In this document: piece after piece, positions 46,301 through 57,352 of the stretch
How positions within the stretch are numbered: position 1 is the stretch's first letter
Layout of the letters: every line of letters begins with the position of its first letter
NCBI GenBank assembly: GCA_023653785.1
Contig: JAMKCH010051614.1
Span: 1-64,000, forward strand
Reading direction: 5' to 3'
Length of the DNA stretch: 64,000 nucleotides
DNA from: Ophioderma brevispina
Taxonomy: Eukaryota; Echinodermata; Ophiuroidea; Amphilepidida; Ophiodermatidae
The notes under the pieces: model-generated
Databases searched by the model: none
Seen by the model: only the letters and a program-made list of their open reading frames with translations
Told to the model about the DNA's origin: nothing
Made by a program: the position numbers and the translations under genes

Positions 46301-46880
46301 TGGTCCACTTTAATTTAATCATAGACCAAGACTGGTCAGATTAAGCCAATTCATAACTTGTGCAAGTCGATAAAAAAAATGTGCGCATGGAAATATTACC
46401 ACTACTTTACTAGAATGCAAGTTAAAACATATTTTAGTGATCCGGGTATCCATGTGACCATGATTTTTAGACAAAAAAATTTGACTAGGGATAACGATGA
46501 GTGTGTCGGAGGGGTGACAGGGGATAATAAAGTTCAAAGTTGGTGAATGTGAAATTATTGCTAAACCTAAAGTTGGATCACTAGCATGTTAAAACTAATG
46601 CCTTAATTAGATCCAGTGACCTCAAAAACCTAGTGCTAGCCACCAAAACCAGGGCCAAAAGATGGAAAAAATGGCCGCGAGTTTGGCCAAAAAATGTGTT
46701 TTTCGGCGGCCATCTTGGATTTTTTCGCGTTTTCGGCGGGAGCAGTCGAAATTTTCACTTTTTAATTTTTTTCGCCAGATTTGGTGTCAGTCGCATACAT
46801 CTCATAAAAAACTCAGGTGTGATTGCTGAGCATCTGTTTTGAACCTATGACACTCTATAGGCCACTCCTAGAATAGTAAA
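43350..46880. mobile_element. Candidate ~3.5-kb element bounded by ~300-bp inverted repeats
   Basis: The left arm (about 43350-43660) and right arm (about 46560-46880, inverted) share, in order, CACACCT, GCGTACTGACAC/GCGACTGACACC, a GCGAAAAAAA run, CCGCCGAAAA, ATCCAAGATGGCCGCCGAAA (left arm ATCCAAGATTGGCCGCCGAA), ATCTTTTGGCC, TTTTTGAGGTC and CTGGAT. They enclose about 2.9 kb. Inside is an imperfect ~180-bp direct duplication (44321-44500 and 44946-45115). This could be one long-TIR transposon or two separate inverted copies of a shorter repeat; no target-site duplication was established. Confidence 0.55.
44104..44421 (+). CDS. Hypothetical 105-aa open frame inside the long-IR segment
   Basis: Starts at an ATG or at MDPKNTKNAS four codons later and ends TAA at 44419-44421. 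Hydrophilic, with Gln- and Asn-rich stretches and a C-terminal part YRGVIELRNLCVNYPKPVNL. No domain recognised, no signal peptide or membrane segment. The DNA encoding the C-terminal half is repeated, without an open frame, at 44946-45040, so it may be part of a transposon and not a host gene. Coding status doubtful. Confidence 0.2.
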   Translation: MIANMDPKNTKNASHKFAEQLQLSGQKHFHQKHVLTLNPIRNDECCNATMEQGSSEAQEVQANAPTQRKQYRGVIELRNLCVNYPKPVNLEEPVQVNHLISIREK

Positions 46881-46967
46881 TTTAGGGATTGTTTTGATTG
46901 ACCAAAGTATAAATTGGTGTGCAATGTTTAAGTATAATCCTAGTTTTAATACCCTATACACATATTT

Positions 46968-47315
46968 AGAGCGCGGTGTGTCTAGGGAAAAGTGCAGGAC
47001 TCGTGATACATTAGACGTGTGAAAATCGTGAGTTCGAGCCCCAACTTATGGTCCACGTGTTTGTGTCCCTGGGACAGACAATTAGTCTCAATTGCCTCGT
47101 TACCCAAGCAAAATCTGGGTAGCTGATAGGGGAATATTACGATCTAACGGCTGATAGGCTTGTGCGCTTGTACGGCATGTCTTCGAGCAGCCACCTAAAT
47201 GAAGCGAAATGATCGTATGACGATTTCTTGACGGCGGAGTAGAATAATAATTGTGAGCGCTGTGCTGCTTGTAGAGCGGCATATAAGCTCCGTGATTATA
47301 TTTTTAATATTAAAC
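46968..47315 (+). mobile_element. tRNA-headed SINE2-like element
   Basis: The head at about 46968-47045 has an A-box-like segment (GGTGTGTCTAGGG) and the B-box-like GAGTTCGAGCCCC. The body includes GTCTCAATTGCCTCGTTACC, CAAGCAAAATCTGGGTAGCT and a tail with GCTTGTAGAGCGGCATATAA then AT-rich sequence. The layout resembles the minus-strand SINE at 5490-5808, though they are diverged. Confidence 0.6.
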
Positions 47316-48726
47316 ACAAAAGAATAAAATAAGAAAAAGTCAAAATTTAAAAAAGGTAAAATTTTATAAAAAACGGTGCGGAGCATTTATTTAGTGATTT
47401 CAGCAGGTATTCAATCTTAAATTTTCAGTATAAGCACGAAATCCGGGTATCGTATGGAGTCCAGTATGGGTGATCGAAACCTGCTTTTGCTTATCAACAA
47501 CGATTGAATGTCATGCGGTGGGGTGCAAATTGTAGGTGTACATTGCATAATAATTAATTTACTTAAAAGGTAGAAACAGTCTCGAAAAAATTAGTCCCTT
47601 GACGATACAACTTCATCTGAGCACACTAAGCTCTGCCACAATTGATTTTTGTTCTTGTGGGATTTTAAAATTGCGACGAGCAAGAATTCCATTATTCATA
47701 TTGGTGTCAATATTCATTATTGACTTCAATTGGACATGTATAAGTGATTCGCAAAGAAAAGAAAAAGGCAATACTTACTGTTTGTACTACTACTGGCACG
47801 GCGTTAGTTTGCCCTACTTTTCTCTCCAGACTTAATTTATCAAAGACATCTATTCCTGAAAGAAATTTGTGAGATGGCAGGGACGAAAATTTTAGCCCCC
47901 ACCCCCCCCCCCCCATAAAAAAAAATAGATAAAACTGCACAAGTCCCTCCAAAGATAATATATCTTTACCAACATGGTCAAATAATCTCAGCTATTGATA
48001 TGATTTTTTTATTGTACATGTGACCATCCCCCCCCCAAAAAAAATCATTGATTTCCACACACCCCTAACTTAGCAACCTAGACAGCCTATGTTAGATAGA
48101 CTCTCTGTAACGGTCCCCTGAATGTGGGTTTACATTGTATTGACAATGATCTCTATTGTAACATAGCTAACCACCACTGACCAATGGCCTTACAAAAGGA
48201 CCCAATTCCACGACAACCAAAAATGACTTCCACTGCTCCCAAGTCTGCAAGTCTACTGAAAATTGGCCTGACAGTGGGGCGCCCTCCTCAGTGACTTCAC
48301 TGATTGATTTGAGTCCATCTGGATAAGGAGAGAGGAAAAAAAAATTATTTACAATAATAATTATTACAACAATGGAAATATTTCACCCGGCAGCCAATTC
48401 CGACCTGGCCGGCAACAAGGAAACTACAAAAGAAGTGTGCAGGGCCTAATGTTGCACTACATCTTGGGATAGACACTACAGAAATCCATCTGTCATGAAT
48501 AATAAAGCCATAGTTTAATGTGAATCACGCGCCCACTATTTTCATAGCCATCGATAATACCTGATAGTCGATTTTGGTGCAAAGCGCATTGCTCCAAATG
48601 AGGAAACATACAGCAAAACTTATCAAACACATATCAGATTACCATTTAATAAATGTGGTGTCACTAAAAATGAAAATTTTTTGTCAAAGTATAATTTTTT
48701 AGGGAGTTTCCATAACCTTACGCACC
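47316..48726. other. No gene seen; C and A homopolymers
   Basis: C runs at 47903-47914 and 48028-48036. Otherwise short frames without domains. Confidence 0.45.
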
Positions 48727-48880
48727 CATCTGACAGCTTTTTTCTGACACGCTTTATTATGAATTCGGCACCCTTCATGGAGTGATGAAGCCAAGGTTTA
48801 TTATGTTAAGGTTTGTTTTTTTTTTTTTTCTTCTGTTTCTGGAATTAATGTGTGTCAGAAAAAAAGTGTCAGATTTTTAA
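48727..48880. repeat. Imperfect foldback element, copy 1
   Basis: ATCTGACAGCTTTTTTCTGA / CACGCTTTATTATGAATTC on the left and, inverted, ATCTGACACTTTTTTTCTGA / CACACATTAATTCC on the right. The loop carries CCCTTCATGGAGTGATGAAG. Confidence 0.6.
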
Positions 48881-49397
48881 AGGAAAAAACAAACATCCTT
48901 CAAGAACATGTCCATTTAGTCACAGCAATGCATATCACAAGCCATAAAATTTTGAGTTGATGAAACTTTTCACACCAACGGTTAAGTGAATCAAACTATG
49001 TTGTTCTTGTGTAATATCGGGTCACCCTATACGATAATGTCAGTGTAAGTGATAAAAATAACATAGACCTGAGGTGTATCATTCATGAGACGAACTAGGG
49101 ACGGCAATCCTGTCGTTGGGTCAGCAACATAGGGTAATGACTCAGTTTCAAGCTTAGTTCGTTATAGCATCAATTTAAATAGCTTCCCTATAAAATGGGT
49201 TTTGTTGAAAGCAACACTACCAAAAACTGGAATTTTACCTTTTTTTTTGTCCACTTAGGCTCAGACAAACACACATAGTCATGTGCATCTACAGTGGGCC
49301 TCTACAACCCTGTGTAGACTTAGTTTTCTGACTTTAATCCAACCGCGTTGTCAGGTTTTACAGAATAATTTGCATCATGTAACACTCCCTCTCCCAC

Positions 49398-49560
49398 ATT
49401 TCGGGAGTTTCCGTAATCGACAACTCTTTTCGGACACACTACTTATGAATTCGGAATCCCTTCATCATGTTCATGGCAATAAAGTGTTGCTTCCATTAAG
49501 GTTTCCAAATTCATGCAATGATTCAATACAATTGTCGATTACGGGTTCAGGTTACTGGAA
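49398..49560. repeat. Imperfect foldback element, copy 2
   Basis: TTCCGTAATCGACAACTCTT on the left and, inverted, CCCGTAATCGACAATTG on the right. It shares GGGAGTTTCC, TTATGAATTCGG and CCCTTCATSATG-like wording with the 48.7-kb element, suggesting one family. It also overlaps an ordinary open frame (49283-49618) that has no recognisable domain. Confidence 0.55.
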
Positions 49561-50618
49561 AATTCACACCATTGTAACCCTTGATGACCTAGTAACGGAT
49601 TTAGAGCTATATCAATAGGCCCTTCTACAGACAGGTTAGTACGCAATGCGATCTATCAAAAAAACTTGCTCAAAGTAGAATAAATACAAATTTCAAAATT
49701 AATTTCATAAAAACAATTGGTGTTCCCGGATAGAAATTACATCCCTGTTAATATGACATGTCAACCCACATCTCTCCGATTATTAGAAATAGTGAAGATT
49801 TTTGAAAGAACAAGGATTTGAAAAAGCAAGCCTCTACCTACCATTCAAATGTCCGCCAGTAAAAAACAGAAACAGAAGTGGTGCTACCTGCCCTACCCAT
49901 GGCATTTTGGGAGTGCGAGTTGCCAAACGCGTAAAATTTTTCACATACGCATGTCAAAAAAATGGGGTTGTATCGAGGTTGCCATGTGTAACAAGCCTCT
50001 CGGCTCTCCCAGTGTGTATAATTAAAATCGGCCGGACAATGCCAATTATCGCTGGTAACAAATAACCAAACGAAAAGAGTTGTCGGCCCATTGAGCAAGT
50101 ATAATGTTTCTCGACTCGCCGAGGTCAAAATTCCCATTGTGCAAACAATATTAGAACTTCGGAGTGTTGTGCACTACTACGTGTTGTTAAAAAGGCACGA
50201 CGTGTCATTGAAACTAACCCACAAAGCGGACACCCGTGCTGGCAACGCTATCTTGACGCCATTTTGGGAAAAGGAAAATATTTGATTATGATCTTTGCAT
50301 TGCTAAACTATATCAACAAACTAAATGCCTGACGATGTTAATGGATGTCTAGGATCATTTTATATCGAGGAGCTTGGGGAAGGAAATCAACGACAGAGTT
50401 GTAATTTAGGGGGTAATTTTCCTACGGCTTTCATGGGCTGCGGAGGGGGTAACTCATACAACAGTAGCTGTAAATTACGCTGTGTGCTGTCGCATGGGTT
50501 CGGCTTATGGCTCAGTGGTGAGAAACCATCATAGTCGCAACGAACCAGCGTAGCTGTAAATGCAAATGTGATAATCTGCCGCAAGCAAGCGTGGAATAAT
50601 TGTCCACGCGATAAGATT
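49561..50618. other. No gene supported
   Basis: Several 60-100 aa frames on both strands but none with a recognisable domain, start context or codon pattern. A G-rich CTGCGGAGGGGGTAA lies near 50439. Confidence 0.4.
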
Positions 50619-50702
50619 AATCTTGATCACTCCCCTCGGCCCCAAATGATTCCCGCCTGCCCACAATTTATGCGAGAGGGACCGAGGGGAGTGATCAAGA
50701 TT
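50619..50702. repeat. 21-bp perfect inverted repeat (hairpin)
   Basis: AATCTTGATCACTCCCCTCG G at 50619-50639 pairs perfectly with its inverse at 50682-50702, leaving a 42-bp loop. Probably a tiny MITE or a precursor-like hairpin. Confidence 0.75.
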
Positions 50703-51107
50703 CTTCTCTTGCGTTCCAACACCAAGCATGTTGAATTTAAAATGGCGTATTGTTACGCCCCCCAATTGTCCTTCGAATACGTCAAATTCTTTTAGCAGCT
50801 ACAGCCTAAATTTTCTGATATTTTAATACAACGCACAAAAATCAAATGAACAATAAGGTGATTAAACAAGAGGTGCGTTGAGATATTGTCAAGCGGTTGT
50901 CTGCAGCCAAACGGAAGACAACTGCAGCCAAAGCTAGAAGTACACGGGATCCCCGCAGTGAAAGGGCTGGGTCTAGCATAGCGGCTAGTCTGAAAGAGTG
51001 GGTGGGGGATAAAAGTAGTGAAGTAGTTAGTGTTTCTTTTTCGGACGTTCTCTCGATTTCTAGTAATGGACATTTTTTTTTTGGGGAGGGACGGGTCCGG
51101 ACCTCTA

Positions 51108-51451
51108 TTAAAGGGACATTTGTTAATGTCAGGCACTCGTTTATTCATGATCACTAGATATGCCTTGAGAAAAGTTTTCCCAAAATTTGAGCTGATTCCC
51201 GATCTTGATGTTTGTGTTTGTGTGAGCAAGTGCTCGATTCCCACAGGTACCATAGGCTACTGTGCTTGTAATTTCTGTCCGTTTACGGACAGAAAATACA
51301 AATTGCGAATTCTTACAGATGCGACCGAAAATTTGCACGTAAGAGTGGACGCACATGGTACTAAGGCTAACGGTTCAGAAGATAAAAATCTCAAAATCTT
51401 TACCGTAAGTCGGCGGGGGACGCGGCTGTGGATCACGAAATGCCCCTTTAA
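51108..51451 (-). mobile_element. TTAA-flanked MITE (336 bp), copy 2
   Basis: TTAA 51108-51111 and 51448-51451. Inverted relative to 20769-21127 and homologous throughout: GGGCATTTCGTGATCCACAG, TTCTGAACCGT, TTACGTGCAAATTT, the TCTGTCCGTAAACGGACAGA palindrome and CTCAAATTTTGGGA. The apparent 196-aa frame across this region (51030-51620) is therefore MITE plus microsatellite. Confidence 0.8.
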
Positions 51452-51534
51452 AATAGTCCAGTCTCAGGTTTTTGATGGGGAAAGAACATTAAACGTGATT
51501 TTTAGGCCTCCTATATTATTATTAATTAAAGCAC

Positions 51535-51613
51535 AAATATACACACATATACATACTCACAACATACACCCACACGCATACAATAGAATGTACACACATA
51601 CACACACACACCA
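51535..51613 (+). repeat. CA/TA-rich microsatellite
   Basis: Imperfect ACACATATACATACTCACAA and CACACACACC units. Confidence 0.8.
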
Positions 51614-52214
51614 TTTTTGAGCCTATAAAAACTCATCTGACTTTTGTTAAACTGTTTCACGCAATGAGGACAACCTAAACATTTTCTTTCGGCTTTAGAA
51701 AAATCAGTTGATAGCCTTAAATATCTGTGAAGGATCGCTAATATATAGCTACTATATCAGATGACGTAATATTTTTCATCGACATTACGGCGCGTCCGGA
51801 AAAAAGTGTGTCTGTGCTACACGTCTGCGAAAGATATTTCACATTAGTACTGCGTGAAGAGGAACGTTATCAATTTCGTCATAGCGATATGCAGCAAAGA
51901 AACTAACCTCAAAAATCTCGGAAAACGAAGGGGGGTTGGTTTCGAAGGAGATTTTTGCATCAGAGGGTCCGGTTACTATGTTTGGCTTTTAAATATGTAT
52001 AGTAATTGGGTCGAAACCTATAGAACCTAGCGAGAAATTGAACGTTTTTGTCGGGTACTTCGGTTTGCTCGCAAACACGGAAAAGTAAACACGCACTCGC
52101 TATGGGCCCGAATCCTTTTGCCCACAATTTGCCGTCGGTATTATTCAGTCTTGAGAATTTTCAAAACGCTGACGCCAACTTTGGAAAGAATTTAGATTCG
52201 CCACAGGTGCGAAT

Positions 52215-52290
52215 TCGGCAACGTTAACGGAATAAACGCCTGTTAAGGTTGCCGACTTTAAGTGGTGGCAGAATACTAAATTCATCCCCA
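52215..52290 (+). repeat. Dispersed repeat copy
   Basis: CGTTAACGGAATAAACGCCT, GTTAAGG and AAGTGGTGGCAGAATACTAA followed by ATTCAT match the copies at 2850, 14208 and 33305. Confidence 0.55.
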
Positions 52291-52339
52291 ACTTTTTTCA
52301 ATTTAGAAACCGATATAAGGACTTACGGACCGCCGTGTT

Positions 52340-52480
52340 CGACCGTTAAATCGAATCGTGATACTTGTGCCAAGCACGTGATTCATGTGCCAAGCACGTG
52401 ATTAATGCACCAAAACATTCACGTTCCGCCAAAACCGGGCGGCTGCGGTCGCTCCGTGTGAACATCCGGTGGCCAGAAAT
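52340..52480. other. CpG-rich segment with short GTGCCAAGCACGTGAT repeats
   Basis: TGTGCCAAGCACGTGATT occurs twice (52373 and 52390) and each contains CACGTG, the E-box core. The segment is clearly richer in CpG than its surroundings. A promoter role is conjecture. Confidence 0.35.
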
Positions 52481-52624
52481 TTCACACGAGGTAAAGCAGC
52501 CGACGTCCATTTGAGTTTAAACACCGTACAGCACATCGACATGGAAGCCAACCAAAAACGTGTGATCGACCAGTTAGGATTGCTTTGAGCAGATCAGGAA
52601 CATATAATGGTAGAATAATGTTAC

Positions 52625-52730
52625 CTTTACTTGGAATACATTCGAACCCATTCGTCTCGGATGTAATTTCACACATTTCGCGAAATAAAACTGGCGATTC
52701 AATGGCAAAGTTATAAATTTTGCGGGCCAT
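52625..52730 (-). CDS. Candidate first coding exon (35 codons plus 1 nt)
   Basis: On the minus strand GAAGACGATGG offers a fair initiation context at 52730 and opens a frame MARKIYNFAIESPVLF onward, ending in AAAG followed by the donor GTAACA at 52624. The exon ends in phase 1, the phase needed to join either zinc-finger exon in frame. The surrounding DNA is CpG-rich. No domain is recognised, and the nearest compatible acceptor on this strand known to me is 19 kb away, with no proof of linkage. Speculative. Confidence 0.2.
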
Positions 52731-52984
52731 CGTCTTCGACCGAAATCGAGTCACTTTCAACCCTCCGTCGCCGATTTTGAATGAAAACCTTCAGGATCGA
52801 CCAGGTGGGCAAGTCTCTCTGTGTAGAATGTTGACACTACATATTAAAGCAGTTTTTAATGACAATACTAACAAACTTTCAATGAAATATCGCAAAGGAA
52901 CACTACTTGAATTTTCGAAATTTATAGCTGCCGGCTGTCTTAACAGATTTTTGTCGTATGCTGGCCCAATGTTCACGTGATACT

Positions 52985-53440
52985 GAATGAATCGGTAAGG
53001 ACGCCCACACGGCGGGTTGCTGATTTCTTCCGCTACCTAAGCGAGTTGTTTTGATTTGTCTTCATTTACCCAGTAATTTCCCTCATAAATCTAAGCACCT
53101 GCCCTTTTATGATGTTTAACCATATGGGCAAAGTGTAACGGGCTATTGTACATGATTAACCTTGTCGGCTTAGCTTACATCTGATGGAAATGTGTTCTTC
53201 CCCGGTCACTCATGCATTGCCATTGGCAAAGTCTGGTTCAATAACCCTAATCCCAGCTTGTCTCCTCAATACTGCCCTCATCGATTTAAAATTTGGCTCA
53301 GGAGTAGAAGGACACAAGAGTACCACTTGGGGGACGCTATGGGCCCATTATTAGTACACCCACTATCAGGGCGATGTCTCCAAAAGTAAATTAAATTCGC
53401 AATCCCTATTTCATCAAGTCCATTTTTTTTTGCACTTTTT
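52985..53440. other. No gene seen
   Basis: Nothing supported. Confidence 0.4.
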
Positions 53441-53733
53441 TGGATTTTTACTAGGGTAGAGGATATTAATATAATATAAAAAAGTAAAATTAAAAAAAAA
53501 AATAAAAAGTTTTTTTTTAAAAATTAAAATTAAAAAAAATCTTTTTTAAATTTTATTTTTTTTTAACTTGGTTTTTTTTTTTCGAATTTTTTTTAGAATT
53601 TTTTTTTAGAATTTTTTTTTTTTTTTGTAGAATTTTTTAATTAAAGAATTTTTCTCCGCAGATTTTTTTTTTTTTCTTCGTTGGAATTGTTTTTTCACCT
53701 TGGATTTATTTTTTTTTTTGGCGTCGTTCGTAC
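53440..53733. repeat. A/T homopolymer-run tract ending GGCGTCGTTCGTAC
   Basis: Repeated AATTTTTTTT, TTAGAATTTTTTTT and GGATTTATTTTTTTTT blocks, ending GGCGTCGTTCGTAC at 53720-53733. The same GGCGTC-N-GTAC cap bounds the foldback at 56434-56769, so this looks like half of such an element. Confidence 0.65.
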
Positions 53734-56433
53734 TATGAAAAAAAAAAATTGGACGTGAAAATAAAATTTTCGGTATATAAAGGGCTAGGGATGGGATACA
53801 AATGCGGGAGCGGAACCCAGCCAGGGTGCGGAGAGTCTACTGCTGAGACGAGGTCTGTTGTGTTCTGCTTTTAGAATGCCGGGTGCATGGCATTACTTTT
53901 GCTCATTTAAGACACCCACACAAAGTGGCCATCTGAGTTTCCTGCAGAAGTGGGGCTACCTGGAAGCAGGAACAGGACACACAACGACAATAGAACATTT
54001 TAGAAACATCTTGGTCGGCCCCGGAGCAACAATGCACAGACAGAAATGCGGAAAGTGAAGAAGCCATACGTGACTGTAGCCGTTAAGCTACACATCTCTA
54101 TGGTGGAGCCATATTTGAGATGCACTGTGTTTGGACCCCCAACGGGGGGATTTTTGATAAGACAATCACACAGAATTAGACTCAAAGTGGATCTTTTGCT
54201 GTTTGTTGTGGTTTGGGCTTAGGATACGGGGGGCTTGGCACCCCAATAAGTTTGATTGCGGGGGGGGGGGTTTGTGCTAGAACCCTGAACCCCCCCAATA
54301 TTTTAACACGTTTAACCAAAAACATTCAAAATTCCACTGCTTCACCCTCCAGAAACCTCCGGGTTCAGCGGCTCCACCTTCTCGAGGCCCAGCGGGGGGC
54401 CACCAATCCTGAAAATTCCTAAGCCAACGTTTCATCACAGAAAAAAGTACAAGCTTTTTGTGCGATGGTCTTGTTTGGACACCCGTGACGTCACTGTCCC
54501 CTAACTCACTGAAAAAAGAACTGATTATGAATGGGGCGAGGTAGTGCGGTGTCAGGGGGCACGGCGTGCTCTGATGGTGCACTGCACAAGTATCATTAAC
54601 CTGGAGCATAAACCAGGTGGTGCAAAAAGCCCAGTTTTCGGGCCAATGCCCAGGCTCGGTAATGCCTACAAGTGTTATACCATATGGCCCCCTCTTTTAG
54701 TTTCTAATATTAGAGAACAACGTAATTCAAGGCTGCCAATTCCTTTATTTTCCCCGAAAACCAAAAATCAAAATATATACACTTCTATTTCAAATTCACC
54801 AACGGGGGGACACTTAAAAAATGGGAATAATTTGCGCTAATTAATATGTATCAACATCCATTTGTAATTTTTTGGAACTTATAAAGCATTATTAGGAAGT
54901 AATTGAGCCCCAGATAATATAACTGACAATTGACCAAGCAATTCTCATAGACATCTATTCTCATAGGGTTATGTTATAGGCAGGTTGTTAATCAACCCAA
55001 GCTATAGGAATATGGCTGCACCATGCATCAATAGAGATTTTCACAAAATCCGGACGAGAGTAGAGTAGTAGTTATATAATTTCATAGGCCCTATACTGGG
55101 AAATAATCTTTATAAAGAAACCGGTCTTGGGTAGTTACGACTTGTCCACCCAACGGTTTTCTACTAAAAATTGACCCGTCCGGGTGGGGGGTTTTTGGGT
55201 ATTCGTAAATAAGGGACAAACATCATCTTGTTTGGGAGATCACTGGTAGCTACACAGGTCCTTCTTCAAATAAGTACAAAAACATATAACATTTTAATGA
55301 CGTGAGTTTATATAATTAGGAAGAATACACAATAATATAAAAAATAAGATGATATCAAATTTGTCCGTATTTGCTTATTACTTAGTAGCATCATAATTAA
55401 CATAAGTACCCATTTGGCCATTTTTACACCCAAAGATAAGGTCTAGCAGGGCGGGCAACCACCCCCCCCCCACACACACACACACACACCTCCGACTTTG
55501 ACGGAACCCCCACCCCTAGTGGTACTCCATTTTCGTTAAAAAGACCGCAATGATGAACTTACAATTAAATAAAAGCCATAGGAATATTCATAGAGATATT
55601 ATAGTCATGGTCAAACATTTCCAAATGGGGGGGGGGGGGGCAGAAGGGGACCGCCGTTGCATTTTCTGACGGGGGGAAATTTGGGGCCTTTTCCAGACAC
55701 TGTACTAACGGTCAGTTTATAGGGGTGGCGGGGAGGGGGAGGAAATGGAAGGGTTCTGAGCTGGGGAGCACTCGGCCCCTCCCTGCCCCACTGCTCTGGT
55801 TATACCAAGGATAGGCCTACCAACCGTGCTGGAAATCACTGTTACTAAATGGAACGGGGTATAACAGGAGTAGGATCAACAATAACAAGTTGTATTAATA
55901 CACGTCTAGAAAAGGGAATTCTTTTGGAAAAGAAAAATGGTTATAGTTGGGGGGGGGGGTGTTAGTTTAGGGGTAGAGGTAAGAGATTAAAGGACGTGAG
56001 CGGGGGTGGTTATCTATGAACCCCAACTCGTTTCACCACGAAGATTGTTGAGAAGAAATGAGAAATGAAGAAGGAGCTTTTTCAGTAAGCTGGGGGTCAA
56101 ATTGACGTCCAGAGGCTTCAAATAAGATTACTGCCGCTTCCAATTCATCGCCCAATAACAACAAACAGCAAAATGATCACATTTTTGTGTGAACAGTCTA
56201 ATCTGAGACGAATATTGCCCGAATTTAGTTATGCGACACGCAGTAATACATGCAATACGGCATAGCTACAGTATAGCCATGCCCCTGCACGGCCAGGGCC
56301 ATGGCTACAGCAGGCAGAACAAAACAGCGAACGCTCGTCTCCTCCGTGGCTGGTTTCCGGATTTGTAATCCCCAGCAATTTATATAGCGAAAATTTTATT
56401 TTCCCTCACATGCAATTTTTTTTACACACGCAC
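53734..56433. other. No gene seen; G, C and CA tracts
   Basis: G run at 54259-54270, C run then (CA)n at 55461-55490, G run at 55627-55640 and another at 55950-55960. Short frames around 54213-54840 have no domain and overlap GC-rich repeat-like DNA. Confidence 0.45.
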
Positions 56434-56769
56434 GTACCAATGACGCCAAAAAAAAAATCCATAGTGAAAAAAAAAATCTAAAAAAAAAAATTATAAAAAA
56501 AAGAAAAAAATCTAAAAAAATCTTAAAAAAATCTAAAAAAAAAAAAAAATTCTAAAAAAAAAAATTCAAAAAAAAAAAAAATTTTTTTTAAATTCTAAAA
56601 AAAAAAATTTTTAAAAATCTTAAAAAAAATTCTAAAAAAAAAAATTCAAAAAAAAAATTCTAAAAAAAAAAATCTGAAATTTATTTTTTAAAAATCAAGA
56701 ATTTTATTTAATTTTCTATTTTTAATTTTTTTTTTCATTTTTATTTTTTTTTGTTGGCGTCGATGGTAC
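56434..56769. mobile_element. A/T-run foldback element capped by GTAC...GACGCC
   Basis: Begins GTACCAATGACGCC then ~270 bp of A runs broken by TCT/ATTCT, switching near 56690 to T runs, and ends TTGTTGGCGTCGATGGTAC. The capping motifs are inverted repeats and the A-to-T switch makes the whole a potential hairpin. No coding capacity. Confidence 0.7.
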
Positions 56770-56989
56770 ACCGTAGGAAATGGTTATAGTAAATACTGTA
56801 AAACAATTTAATTTCACAGCAACTTAATTTAGCGAATTAGCAAATCATCATATTTTTGCAGCAATTTAATTTCACTAATTTGAATCAACCTGCTATGTTA
56901 GACTATAGTAATTCATCTTTATTGGCGGCAATTTAATTTAACGATTTGGAGGTCTTAGCAAAATTAGCGAAATTAAATTGCTAGCGAAA

Positions 56990-57352
56990 TTTAAGCTACA
57001 GGATAGACTGGATGGCACCTACACCAAGCTTCTTATGCAAGTTCAAAACATATCCTGGCGTGAGCACAAGACCAAAGCACAGATATATGGAGATATATCC
57101 CTCCAATTTCATCTTCTGTTGCCCAACGCCGTGCACGATTTGCCGGTCACTGTCATCGTGCGATTGACCAAGTAGTCTCAGACGTCACATGTTGGAAGTT
57201 ATCATGCCAAAAGAGGGGTCGTCGCCCCTTTAACTACATTGATGTGATTGCTCGAGACATCCAGCAGGATCCATCTGACATCCCCAACCTAATGACAAAC
57301 AGGGACATTTGGCGCTACATGGTGAACAGCATCTCGGCTGCGGCCGTTAGAT
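56990..57352 (+). pseudogene. 5'-truncated copy of the RTE-like LINE 3' end
   Basis: Starts abruptly at AAGCTACAGGATAGACTGGA, corresponding to 38518 in the longer copy, and runs to the same 3' end (GCGGCCGTTAG). Encodes, with frameshifts, DGTYTKLLMQVQNISWREHK, the RRARFAGHCHRA region and NRDIWRYMVNSIS. 5' truncation with a common 3' end is the normal outcome of target-primed reverse transcription. Confidence 0.85.

Noticed and set aside
51030..51620. 196-aa plus-strand open frame
   Set aside because: Most of it crosses a TTAA MITE that also occurs inverted at 20769-21127, and the end is a CA microsatellite.
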